DNA of 64,000 nucleotides from Vibrio superstes (GTDB lineage Bacteria; Pseudomonadota; Gammaproteobacteria; Enterobacterales; Vibrionaceae), in NCBI RefSeq assembly GCF_003569005.1, contig NZ_BCUR01000001.1, positions 1,307,893 through 1,371,892 of the forward strand, in the 5' to 3' direction. Under the pieces are notes generated by a model. The model ran no database searches, was not told where the DNA came from, and saw only the letters and a program-made list of their open reading frames with translations. This document shows positions 27,153-36,026 of this stretch, piece by piece; positions within the stretch are counted from its first letter, which is position 1, and every line of letters begins with the position of its first letter. Position numbers and translations under genes: made by a program.

Positions 27153-28856
27153 ATGAATCAAACAGAACAGCAGTATTTGAAAGAGCTTGAAAGTAAGCTT
27201 TGGAACGCAGCGGACAAACTCCGTTCTACGTTAGACGCAGCACAGTACAAACATGCTGTGTTAGGTCTCATTTTTGTTAAGTACGTTTCTGACGCATTCA
27301 AACTACGTCAAGATGAGATCAAAGCAGACATTGCTAATCCTGATCACGAATACTACTTAGATTCTGCTGACTTTTCGGAAGAAGAACTAGCAGAAGAGAT
27401 TGCTATTGAACTGGAACAGCGTGATTTCTACACAGAGAAAAACGTGTTCTGGCTACCTACTGAATCTCGTTGGCAGTTCCTGCAAGATAACGGCCCACTG
27501 GTTATTGGTGGTGCTGAGCTAGATATCAATGGCAAAACTAAGAAAATTACTTCTGTTGGGCACCTTATTGACAATGCTCTAGAGGGTATCGAGCGCGATA
27601 ACCCGAAACTGAAAGGTGTACTTAACAAGTCATACTCTTCATTGAAGATTGACCAAGCTAAGCTTAATGAGCTTATCAACCTGATTGCGACTATTCCGTT
27701 TGTTCATGCCGACCTAAACAGTAAAGACATTCTAGGCCACGTATACGAATACATGCTTGGTCAGTTTGCACTTGCTGAAGGTAAGAAAGGTGGTCAGTTC
27801 TACACGCCAGCTTCAATCGTTACGTTAATCGTGGAGATGATTGAACCGTTTGAAGGTCGAGTGTACGACCCTGCAATGGGTTCTGGTGGTTTCTTCGTTC
27901 AATCAGAGAAGTTCATCGAGCGTCATGCAAACGAGAAGAAGGTTGATGCCCTTACTCAGAAGCAGAAGATCTCTATCTACGGTCAGGAATACAACCATAC
28001 AACGTGGCAGCTAGCAGCGATGAACATGGCAATCCGTGGTCTGGATTACGACTTCGGTAAAGAGCCTGCTAGTACCTACACTAACGTACAACATCCTGAT
28101 CTTCGTGCTGACTTCATCATGGCTAACCCTCCATTCAACATGAAAGAGTGGAACACAGGTGTTGATGATAACGATCCTCGCTTCAAATACGGTCAACCAC
28201 CATCGGGTAACGCTAACTTCGCGTGGATGCAGCACATGCTTCATCACCTTGCTCCCGAAGGCTCTCAGGCGCTTCTGTTGGCAAATGGCTCGATGAGTTC
28301 AACGACCAACAACGAGGGTACTATTCGTCAGGCGTTAATCGAGAACGACTTGATTGAATGTATGGTAGCGCTTCCCGGTCAACTGTTTACCAACACACAA
28401 ATCCCTGCCTGTATTTGGTTCTTAACCAAGAACAAGAACCCTCGTGTTGATAAGGCTGGTCGTAAGCTGCGAGGTCGTAAAGGTGAAGTTCTGTTTATCG
28501 ATGCCCGTAACCTTGGTTTCATGAAAGACCGTGTATTACGTGACTTCAGCTTTGATGACATTAAGAAAGTAGCTGACCTATTTCATGCATGGAAAACAGG
28601 TGAAGAAGTTCATGGCGTAGCTTATGAAGACCAAGTAGGCTTCTGTAAATCAGCAACACTTGAAGAAATCACGAAACATGACTTCGTACTGACTCCGGGT
28701 CGTTACGTTGGTGCTGCGGAAGAAGAGGATGATGGCGTTCCTTTTTCTGAGAAGATGGCAACTCTGACTTCCAAATTAAGTGAGCAGTTTGCCGAATCGG
28801 CAACGCTAGAAGCTGAGATCAAGAAGAACCTAGCGGGGTTGGGTTATGAGCTTTGA
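27153..28856 (+). CDS. hsdM: Type I restriction-modification methyltransferase subunit HsdM
   Basis: 567 residues. N-terminal HsdM helical domain (TLDAAQYKHAVLGLIFVKYVSD). SAM-binding region GGQFYTPASIV and DPAMGSGGFF, catalytic NPPF in ADFIMANPPFN (N6-adenine methylation), C-terminal coiled region. It acts with HsdS for methylation and with HsdR for cleavage. It overlaps hsdS by 11 bases. Codon use is less AT-rich than the inserted genes downstream, closer to hsdR. Confidence 0.96.
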   Translation: MNQTEQQYLKELESKLWNAADKLRSTLDAAQYKHAVLGLIFVKYVSDAFKLRQDEIKADIANPDHEYYLDSADFSEEELAEEIAIELEQRDFYTEKNVFWLPTESRWQFLQDNGPLVIGGAELDINGKTKKITSVGHLIDNALEGIERDNPKLKGVLNKSYSSLKIDQAKLNELINLIATIPFVHADLNSKDILGHVYEYMLGQFALAEGKKGGQFYTPASIVTLIVEMIEPFEGRVYDPAMGSGGFFVQSEKFIERHANEKKVDALTQKQKISIYGQEYNHTTWQLAAMNMAIRGLDYDFGKEPASTYTNVQHPDLRADFIMANPPFNMKEWNTGVDDNDPRFKYGQPPSGNANFAWMQHMLHHLAPEGSQALLLANGSMSSTTNNEGTIRQALIENDLIECMVALPGQLFTNTQIPACIWFLTKNKNPRVDKAGRKLRGRKGEVLFIDARNLGFMKDRVLRDFSFDDIKKVADLFHAWKTGEEVHGVAYEDQVGFCKSATLEEITKHDFVLTPGRYVGAAEEEDDGVPFSEKMATLTSKLSEQFAESATLEAEIKKNLAGLGYEL

Positions 28857-30144
28857 TTTGCCTTTTGAACTGCCAGTAGGTTGGGAAGCATTTACAGTTG
28901 ATGAGTTAGTAAAGAATAAAGTTATTGCTAAGCCATTGGATGGAAATCACGGAGGAACTCACCCGAAAGCCTCAGATTATGTTGAGTCGGGCATTCCATT
29001 TGTCATGGCATCTGACCTATCTGGTGGTCGCGTTGACTTGACTGCGTGTAAGTTTATTACTCACGAACAAGCTTCAGGTTTGAGAAAAGGCTTTTCCAAA
29101 GTCGGTGACGTTTTGTTATCTCATAAAGCTACTATTGGTCGAACGGCAATAGTTCAAGACAATGATCACGACTATATTATGCTCACCCCTCAAGTTACCT
29201 ATTATCGAGTGTTGGATGAAAGCAAGCTAAGTAATATTTATCTAAAATCATATTTTGATTCACGTTTCTTCCAGAATGTTTTGGGGTTATGGGCAGGTTC
29301 TGGTTCAACTAGGGCTTACCTTGGAATAACGGGTCAACTAAAATTACCTGTTATCGTTCCACCAATCGAAATTCAAAAAGTGATTTCTCGACAAGTAAAC
29401 GCGCTGACTAAGAAAGTTACTGTTAACAATCAAATCAACCAAACTCTAGAAGAAATGGCGCAAGCTATCTTCAAATCGTGGTTTGTTGATTTCGATCCAG
29501 TAAAAGCCAAAATGAACGGCGAGCAACCAGAAGGAATGGATGCGGTTACTGCCTCGCTATTCCCAGAAAAGCTCGTTGAGTCTGAGTTGGGTTTGATTCC
29601 TGAAAGCTGGGAAGTTCGCTTGTTGAACCAGACATCTGAAATCAAATATGGAAAAAACCTACCGAAGACAAAGCTGTTGGACGAAGGCTATCCCGTATTT
29701 GGTGGAAATGGCGTAATAGGATATTACAGCTCCTACTTATATGAGGATGAGCAAGTATTAGTCTCCTGCCGTGGGGCAGCTTCAGGTAAGGTATTAAGAT
29801 CACTACCTAAAAGCTTCATAACTAACAATTCATTAGTCATTGATCTATCTAACAGTATCTTGAACATCAACTATGTAGAACCTTATTTAAAAGGTTGTAA
29901 TTTAGAAGAATACACATCTGGTTCAGCACAACCTCAAATGACAGTTGCCAATATGGCTCCGGTTCAAATACTCGTACCAAATGAAGATATTCTGAAGTTG
30001 TTTGATGAAATGGTTAAACCTCTGAAATCGAAAATTAGAGCAAACGAAAGACAAAACATTTCATTAGCAGCCCTACGTGACACACTACTTCCTAAATTGC
30101 TTTCCGGCGAAATCGAACTTACCAGTAGAAGCGAGGATCTATAG
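28846..30144 (+). CDS. hsdS: Type I restriction specificity subunit HsdS
   Basis: 432 residues with two target-recognition domains (about 8-170 and 230-390). The central conserved helix reads EMAQAIFKSWFVDFDPVKAKM and the distal conserved region ends LPKLLSGEIEL. It overlaps hsdM, and its stop abuts the next start. The final conserved stretch is the part duplicated again at 34225-34247, after the Hsp70-like gene. The recognition sequence cannot be read from the protein. Confidence 0.94.
   Translation: MSFDLPFELPVGWEAFTVDELVKNKVIAKPLDGNHGGTHPKASDYVESGIPFVMASDLSGGRVDLTACKFITHEQASGLRKGFSKVGDVLLSHKATIGRTAIVQDNDHDYIMLTPQVTYYRVLDESKLSNIYLKSYFDSRFFQNVLGLWAGSGSTRAYLGITGQLKLPVIVPPIEIQKVISRQVNALTKKVTVNNQINQTLEEMAQAIFKSWFVDFDPVKAKMNGEQPEGMDAVTASLFPEKLVESELGLIPESWEVRLLNQTSEIKYGKNLPKTKLLDEGYPVFGGNGVIGYYSSYLYEDEQVLVSCRGAASGKVLRSLPKSFITNNSLVIDLSNSILNINYVEPYLKGCNLEEYTSGSAQPQMTVANMAPVQILVPNEDILKLFDEMVKPLKSKIRANERQNISLAALRDTLLPKLLSGEIELTSRSEDL
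30094..30116 (+). repeat. hsdS 3'-end segment, original copy of a 23-bp direct repeat
   Basis: Codes for the conserved KLLSGEIE end of HsdS. The same 23 bases with one mismatch recur 4131 bases downstream at 34225-34247. Confidence 0.75.
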
Positions 30145-31215
30145 ATGCCTACGGTTGGTTGGATTCAGGAAACAGCGATTGACCATTTTTATGAAAGGGG
30201 AACAGTTTCAGGAACAATTAGTGTAAAGCCTGTAACCTACAGCTGCAGGCATTGTGGAAAAGAGTTCCCGACTAAAGATGAAAGGGATTGGCATGAAGTT
30301 GAACATCCAATAGCTAATCCTATTCTCATCATTGACGGTCGAGAGGTGCAAAGCACTACGTTCAAGGTTACTAATGAAACTCAACCTAAAAAAATTGAGG
30401 CTGCTTTCGTTAAAAGATTTGTAGTCAACAATACTGAAGTCACTGGCATAAATGAATTACGCGAGTTAATTGCCAATGCTAAACAGCAGTTCTTTGACAT
30501 TCAGCTATATGGTAACGAGACAAAAAAAGTAGTTTCGATTGATGTTCAGATCGCGGAATCTAGCAATTTAGCTAAGGTAGATGAAGAGTTTGCGCGGTGC
30601 TTTTGTGATACGGACTTTGGCGGTGATGCAGTAACGAGGTTTGTGAAGCAGACAGAAGGCTTACATGGTTGTGACTGGTACAGAGATGGTCTAGTTAGAT
30701 ATATTCAAGGTATTTTAGCCAAAGATCATAGGACAGATCTTCTTCAGTTTGGAGACTTCTCGTCTCGTCTAAATCAGTCATATTCTCTGTTGGCCGCTTA
30801 CGACACTCCTTTGGCTCTATCTTTGTGCCAAATGATAAGGTTCGTAATGAATGATTTTCGGATTGTAAACCGAAAGAGCTTCATACCTGCATTAGATATC
30901 GCATTGAAATTCTTTAATAGAATGGAAGTTAGTAGTGCAACCATTGAGTTACATAAGCAATACAAGTTGCCCATAGACTATGCTTCTGAACTTATTCTTA
31001 ATCGTTTCGTTAGTTACTACAGCGATTTTGGATTTGATACTTTGGTTAAAGAAATTAAGTCGACGAACCGTTCTGTTTTGTCGCTTCAAGATAAGCAGAA
31101 ACTTGATTACCTTTGCTTTCGTAAAGCAGAAGATGAAGCAAATACAGAGATGATTAAACACTATGCTCGACGTGTTAAGAATCTTACAGAATTTTCCGAG
31201 CAATTTAGAAATTAA
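30145..31215 (+). CDS. C2H2 zinc-finger protein in the RM operon
   Basis: 356 residues. A classic C2H2 finger (C34, C37, H50, H54; C-x2-C-x12-H-x3-H) sits near the N-terminus, rare in bacteria. The rest is a mixed alpha/beta region (about 60-150) and a helical C-terminal half with no family I recognise. It starts one base after the hsdS stop. It is followed by the coiled-coil and Hsp70-like genes, with which it forms a probable three-gene cassette. Possible role: target recognition or scaffold for the Hsp70-like ATPase; this is inference. Confidence 0.75.
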   Translation: MPTVGWIQETAIDHFYERGTVSGTISVKPVTYSCRHCGKEFPTKDERDWHEVEHPIANPILIIDGREVQSTTFKVTNETQPKKIEAAFVKRFVVNNTEVTGINELRELIANAKQQFFDIQLYGNETKKVVSIDVQIAESSNLAKVDEEFARCFCDTDFGGDAVTRFVKQTEGLHGCDWYRDGLVRYIQGILAKDHRTDLLQFGDFSSRLNQSYSLLAAYDTPLALSLCQMIRFVMNDFRIVNRKSFIPALDIALKFFNRMEVSSATIELHKQYKLPIDYASELILNRFVSYYSDFGFDTLVKEIKSTNRSVLSLQDKQKLDYLCFRKAEDEANTEMIKHYARRVKNLTEFSEQFRN

Positions 31216-31223
31216 ATAGGGTC

Positions 31224-32456
31224 ATGAAAATGAACACTAAAAGAGAAACTCTCAGCCTTTCGGGCAAAAAAAAAGAAACGAGTAAACAAAGTGAGAGTGC
31301 GGCAGCGACTAAAAAGGTAGAGAAAAAGGACGTTACAACTTCTAAAAAACAGTTAAAAACACTTGCCGATATCATACATGATGTTTATCGCTTTGAACTG
31401 AAGAAAGATGGGACCCCTAAATCTATAAAAGTTAGCCGAGATCATTTAAATGCCCTAAAGCGTCTTAAGACTGTGGAAGATGAGCAATTTCAGTTAAACG
31501 AGAGCTTAATTAAGAATATTGCTGAACTTGATCCAACGTATAAGCATCTACTTGAACTGATAGTCTTTGCGGCGACTACACCTGTGAAAGTGAGGCATGC
31601 ATTGATAAATTTTGCTGTACGCACAATTAGTCACAATTGGTCGGGAAGACTCGCAGGAAGTGAAAATGTTTTCGTTGAGTTTGCAGACAAAGTAGACATT
31701 ACAAATAGGGATGTAATATCAGTCATTTGCAATAGACTGAAGAGCTACTTTGAACAACAGATACAGAACCGCAAGAAATCTGACTCTGATTCAAACGTTC
31801 AAGTTGATAAGCCAGAGGGCGAGTTCAAAATTAGCGCACAAGCGTTGAAGGAAAAATCTTCAAACTTAATAGCAATTGCATGCTTATGGGGCCTAGAAAC
31901 AGGTAAGTGCTCTGCTGAAAAAGCGATAACACAGATGCAGGCTGTGTTATTAGGAGATGAAGAAGCTATTAATTTGGAGAGTAATGCTTGTTATGCGTAT
32001 GCTGACTCGATAAGAACTCCAAATGAAGGTTTTAATGCTGTTATTCGCTACTTTGAATGGAAACGTGAATTAAGTGAAGAAAGACGTAAGCACGCCGAAA
32101 GCCAGTTGCAAGCTAAAACTGCTGATATAGCAAACCATATAAATCATATTTCGGCTCTAGAGCAAGAATTGAAAACTAAAAACGATGAAGTTCAAGCTCT
32201 AAGAGGTCAGATTGAGGAAATGCAAAAAGATTCACATGAAAGGCAGTTATCAGAGCAGGCTTCGCGAGTACATTTAAGAGATGACGCAGGTAAGGCTAAA
32301 TCGAAGGCATATAACCTACTGACTGAAGATGTTGACCCAGCGATACAACTAACTTTGAAGGCATTAATGAGAGAAAAACCAAAAGTTGACGTTGCAATTC
32401 ACAAACTTGAAGGGGCGCTAGAGAGAATTGAGGAGAACTTACGATGGTTCAAGTAG
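31224..32456 (+). CDS. Coiled-coil protein preceding the Hsp70-like gene
   Basis: 410 residues. A basic N-terminus (KRETLSLSGKKK) is followed by a helical middle domain, a long coiled coil at about 285-345 (HAESQLQAKTADIANHINHI) and a C-terminal helical segment. The length and helix content would fit a nucleotide-exchange or client-presenting partner of the Hsp70-like protein, by analogy with GrpE, but I see no GrpE signature. The end overlaps the Hsp70-like start by 13 bases, so translation is coupled. Confidence 0.7.
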   Translation: MKMNTKRETLSLSGKKKETSKQSESAAATKKVEKKDVTTSKKQLKTLADIIHDVYRFELKKDGTPKSIKVSRDHLNALKRLKTVEDEQFQLNESLIKNIAELDPTYKHLLELIVFAATTPVKVRHALINFAVRTISHNWSGRLAGSENVFVEFADKVDITNRDVISVICNRLKSYFEQQIQNRKKSDSDSNVQVDKPEGEFKISAQALKEKSSNLIAIACLWGLETGKCSAEKAITQMQAVLLGDEEAINLESNACYAYADSIRTPNEGFNAVIRYFEWKRELSEERRKHAESQLQAKTADIANHINHISALEQELKTKNDEVQALRGQIEEMQKDSHERQLSEQASRVHLRDDAGKAKSKAYNLLTEDVDPAIQLTLKALMREKPKVDVAIHKLEGALERIEENLRWFK

Positions 32457-34210
32457 TTGGTATTGATTTTGGAACTACTAATAGCCTTATTTCAGTAGTG
32501 ACCTACGATGGACGTGTTTATTCATTCGATGATGTCGGAAAGCCCCACCCATCAGTGGTGCGATACGAGACAGATCAAGTTATCTGTGGCAGGAAAGCAA
32601 AAGAAAAATTAGAGAAAGCTGGTGTTGGTGTGTTAGGCAACACAGTCCGTGGCCCTAAAAAGTTGCTAAAACAAACTGCTATTAATGTTGATGGACGTAT
32701 TGTTAATCCTGTTGATGTAGTTACTGATTTAGTTCGCTATTTAAAAGACGAAGCTCTTAATGATGAAAATGCCGAAGCGGCTGACTTGACACGAGCTGTA
32801 GTGACAATTCCTGTTGATATGGATGGTCAAGGTAGAGTTGCTTTGAGAGAAGCTCTTCTGAACGCAGGTATTTATGTCGAAACTTTCGTTCATGAACCTT
32901 TAGCTGCACTTTATGCCTATTTCAAAGATTTGGATGATACAGAAGATGCTTTTCGACGCTTTGAAGGTCGTATGGTTCTGGTTTTTGATTGGGGAGGAGG
33001 AACACTAGATCTAACTCTATGTAAAGTAGTAAATGGGGCTCTTGTTCAAGTTCAAAATAAAGGTAATAACACTGTAGGCGGCGATTATTTGGATGAAGCC
33101 ATAGTGTCGTATGTAGAAAAACAACATGCTAAGCAACATGGTTGGGACGAGGACAATTATCTTGAACGAAATCCTGATATGAAAGCAAAGCTTCTAGTTG
33201 CATGTGAAAAAGCAAAGATAGACCTTTCTTCAAAAGAAAAAACCAATGTGTTTTTACCTGAATATTATCAGGGAGATGATGAAGAGTCTGAGATCGATGT
33301 TTGGTTGACTAGAACTGAAATTGAGCAAGTCTGTTTTCGATTGATTCAAAAAGGAATACGAGAAATTGAAATGCTCTTATCACCTGAGCAAGCGGATATA
33401 GACCCTCAAACAATAGCACTATGTTTGGCAACCGGTGGCATGGTTAGCATGCCAACGATTAAACGACAATTGAGTGAAATCTTCGGTGTAGCCGCGCTCC
33501 ACATTTCCAAAAAAGGCGACCGTATTATTTCAGAGGGAGCTGCTAGAATTGCTGCTGACAAATTGGATGTTACTCTGGCAAAACCATTTGAGTTACTGGA
33601 AGCTCGAAATTCAGTAGTAACAATGCTTAGACAAGGTACGGCTCTACCCAAACGAGGTTTTTCAATTCAACAAGAACAGTCTATGTATTGCACGGATCCA
33701 CGTGATGGAACGGCATTAATGACGTTCAAAAGACCGACTATGATTGATAAAAGCGGAGCTTCTGACGCTAGAACCAATTATGGCAATGTTTCCGTGCCAA
33801 TTAATCCTCATTTCCCTCCTTTGAGTGAACGTATAGTCGTTAATGTTCGAATTGATGACAATTTGATCGCACATGTTTCAGCTATTGGTAGTGATGAAGG
33901 GGAAGAGGTCAAAGCTCAGTTCTATGAGCTAGAGTTCGCTCTCAAGGCTACAAAAGGGCCAACTCATAGCAAAAAAAAAACTGAACAGTTAGATGCAAGT
34001 ACAACTACTGGTGCAGGCACTGTAGCTTTAGCAAACGTATCTCGCTCCGAGCATAGGTGGGAGTTGGTACCCGGTGAGTTAATTAAAGAGCACAACGATA
34101 AAAATCCTTACCTAAAGAAAAATTATACTGAGCAGCAACGCATTGAATTGCTCAGGTATCAACCATGTTCTAGGTGTGGTGCAAAATGGAAGAAAAATTG
34201 TTGTACTTAG
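32444..34210 (+). CDS. Hsp70-like (DnaK-family) ATPase with Cys-rich tail
   Basis: 588 residues. Phosphate 1 motif VVGIDFGTTNSLIS, phosphate 2 VLVFDWGGGTLDLTL and adenosine motif CLATGGMVSMPTIKRQL are intact. The substrate-binding domain is shortened and diverged. The last 30 residues carry YQPCSRCGAKWKKNCC, a Cys cluster like a zinc site, instead of the usual EEVD-like tail. No J-domain gene is visible in this cluster. It is probably an Hsp70-type sensor or remodeller that works with the two preceding proteins; defence function is inferred from context only. Confidence 0.85.
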   Translation: MVQVVGIDFGTTNSLISVVTYDGRVYSFDDVGKPHPSVVRYETDQVICGRKAKEKLEKAGVGVLGNTVRGPKKLLKQTAINVDGRIVNPVDVVTDLVRYLKDEALNDENAEAADLTRAVVTIPVDMDGQGRVALREALLNAGIYVETFVHEPLAALYAYFKDLDDTEDAFRRFEGRMVLVFDWGGGTLDLTLCKVVNGALVQVQNKGNNTVGGDYLDEAIVSYVEKQHAKQHGWDEDNYLERNPDMKAKLLVACEKAKIDLSSKEKTNVFLPEYYQGDDEESEIDVWLTRTEIEQVCFRLIQKGIREIEMLLSPEQADIDPQTIALCLATGGMVSMPTIKRQLSEIFGVAALHISKKGDRIISEGAARIAADKLDVTLAKPFELLEARNSVVTMLRQGTALPKRGFSIQQEQSMYCTDPRDGTALMTFKRPTMIDKSGASDARTNYGNVSVPINPHFPPLSERIVVNVRIDDNLIAHVSAIGSDEGEEVKAQFYELEFALKATKGPTHSKKKTEQLDASTTTGAGTVALANVSRSEHRWELVPGELIKEHNDKNPYLKKNYTEQQRIELLRYQPCSRCGAKWKKNCCT

Positions 34211-34224
34211 ACTGTCCTATGTTG

Positions 34225-34247
34225 AAATCGCTTTCCGGCGAAATCGA
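34225..34247 (+). repeat. Duplicate of the hsdS 3' end after the Hsp70-like gene
   Basis: Twenty-three bases with one mismatch to 30094-30116, in a frame still reading LKSLSGEIEL. It precedes the ankyrin gene start by 26 bases. This is the expected scar if the three genes 30145-34210 were inserted at the end of hsdS. Confidence 0.75.
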
Positions 34248-34273
34248 GTTAGGAAGAGCAGGAGAATGTATTA

Positions 34274-35440
34274 ATGACTGAGCAGCTTCAAACAGCAATT
34301 GCCTCTGGTGATATAGAAACCTTTAACTCGATTCTTAGTGAACAACCTGAACTGGTTAATCACGTATTTGAAAAAGAAAATCTCACCCCGTTTGAGCTAG
34401 CATTGAACTTTGGGTTCTCTAAGCTAGCTACAGCGGTCTCCGAGGCCGAAGGCTTTGATATCAACCATAATGGGCATAACCCATTGAGACTTGCTATTGA
34501 TTTGGGCTATTTAGAGCTTGCTAAGCAATTGTTGGAGCAAGGTGCTAACCCAAACTATCGACCAACCATGATGAGTAGTGCTTTATTACTCTGCTTAGAC
34601 AACGAGTATTTTGATTTAGCTACAGTGATGGTTGAGAAAGGAGCTGAGGTTAACATCCGGAATGACAAAGGTTGGACACCTCTCATATGGGCTTCAATGA
34701 AAGGTCGAGTGAAAGCTGTAGATTTTTTGCTAAAGCATGGTGCTTTAGTCGACATTTGTAACAACGATGGTTGGAATGCTGTTACAGGCGCCTACTTTAA
34801 ACAACGTTTAGAGATAGTAGGAAAGCTACGTTCCGAAGGCGCAGTATTTAGCGCTAAGTTCTCTGAAGCAGCCATGTTATCTGCATTTAAAAATGGCCAC
34901 ATCAAACTCGCTCAAGAGCTTTTGGAAACAGGTTTAAATCCTGATGTTGAAGATGAAGAAGGGCAGTCTCTATTGATCCTAGCAATAGAGAAAGGTAATC
35001 GAGATTTTATCAAGGCGGTAATTTCAGCTGGAGCTAATGTAAATGTTGCAAATAGTTCCTCGATAACGGCACTTAGTTTGCTAGTAGCGAACGACGATTA
35101 CGAAATGGTGAAACTTATGATTGAGAATGGTGTCGATGTAAACTTGGTTAGTAATTCGTCAAGAAGTATCCATGTGGCATCAAAGTTAGATCATCTAACG
35201 ACAGCAGAGTTATTGATCGAGAGTGGAGCCGACATTAACAAACTGGATGCAAATGATTACTCACCACTAATGGTTTGTGCAGCATCCAATAGCGTTAAAG
35301 TTGCCTCTTTATTACTAAAAAATAAAGCGAATACAAAACTAAAAGCAGCCTATCGTGGCGATGCAAGGGAAATTGCAGACAAGAACAAGAACTACTTTGT
35401 TCGAAAAGCTATTGATGAAGCACTGGAGAATGTCGAGTGA
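34274..35440 (+). CDS. Ankyrin-repeat protein
   Basis: 388 residues made almost entirely of about 10 ankyrin repeats of 30-33 residues, for example GWTPLIWASMKGRVKAVDFLL and DYSPLMVCAASNSVKVASLLL. No signal peptide or membrane segment is seen. Ankyrin proteins bind partner proteins. The stop overlaps the GTG of the next gene, so the pair is translationally coupled, and it is reasonable that ankyrin holds or inhibits the product of that gene. The AGGAG at 34259-34263 lies about 10 bases before the start. Confidence 0.85.
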   Translation: MTEQLQTAIASGDIETFNSILSEQPELVNHVFEKENLTPFELALNFGFSKLATAVSEAEGFDINHNGHNPLRLAIDLGYLELAKQLLEQGANPNYRPTMMSSALLLCLDNEYFDLATVMVEKGAEVNIRNDKGWTPLIWASMKGRVKAVDFLLKHGALVDICNNDGWNAVTGAYFKQRLEIVGKLRSEGAVFSAKFSEAAMLSAFKNGHIKLAQELLETGLNPDVEDEEGQSLLILAIEKGNRDFIKAVISAGANVNVANSSSITALSLLVANDDYEMVKLMIENGVDVNLVSNSSRSIHVASKLDHLTTAELLIESGADINKLDANDYSPLMVCAASNSVKVASLLLKNKANTKLKAAYRGDAREIADKNKNYFVRKAIDEALENVE

Positions 35441-36018
35441 TTGAGCAAAGCTCGGTCTTTGATGCTGTTCGTCGGGGTTATAACGACCTAGAACTCTCGA
35501 GTGGCGGTGAGATTCTTGATTACTTTGCTGGCATTAGTCCTGACGTTATGTCGGGACATATCAGCAACATCAAAGGTATTGTCTTTGAGCAAGAGGTAAC
35601 CAATGCCTTAAATGAACAAGGGTTTGAGGCAATTATGTTTGAGGCAACGAACCATCCAGTTTCAGATATTGCTTTGATGAGTGATAGTGACATTGCCGCA
35701 GAAGTCCAACTTAAAGCGACAGATAGCATTTCATATATCAATGAAACTTTGGCAGAAAACACCGACATTCCAATCATTGTAACAAGTGAAGTTGCTGAAG
35801 GTATTGATAGTGCGCTTGTTATTGACTCGGGCTTAGACAACGTGGCTTTAGAAGATGTAGTTGTAGAAACTCTGTCAGGGGCTGCAATAAGCTCAGTTGG
35901 TGATAGTGTGGCTAGTGACGCAGTGAGTGAAGGACTAGGTGAACTAGTTGCTGATGTGGCTTTACCTATCAGCCCTATTGGTGTTATTGGGGCTTTGTTT
36001 GGTTTACCATTCTTATAA
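35437..36018 (+). CDS. PD-(D/E)XK-like domain protein with hydrophobic C-terminus
   Basis: 193 residues with a GTG start overlapping the ankyrin stop (GTGA). Residues 40-120 show a nuclease-like core: Asp77, then E89-V-Q-L-K93, the pattern D-x(11)-E-x-Q-x-K of PD-(D/E)XK folds. The C-terminal 30 residues (VALPISPIGVIGALFGLPFL) are hydrophobic and glycine-rich, like a membrane-inserting segment. A nuclease with a membrane tail, held by its ankyrin partner, would fit a toxin-like effector; that is inference. Catalytic residues beyond those listed are unclear. Confidence 0.6.
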   Translation: MIEQSSVFDAVRRGYNDLELSSGGEILDYFAGISPDVMSGHISNIKGIVFEQEVTNALNEQGFEAIMFEATNHPVSDIALMSDSDIAAEVQLKATDSISYINETLAENTDIPIIVTSEVAEGIDSALVIDSGLDNVALEDVVVETLSGAAISSVGDSVASDAVSEGLGELVADVALPISPIGVIGALFGLPFL

Positions 36019-36026
36019 GAGGAAAC

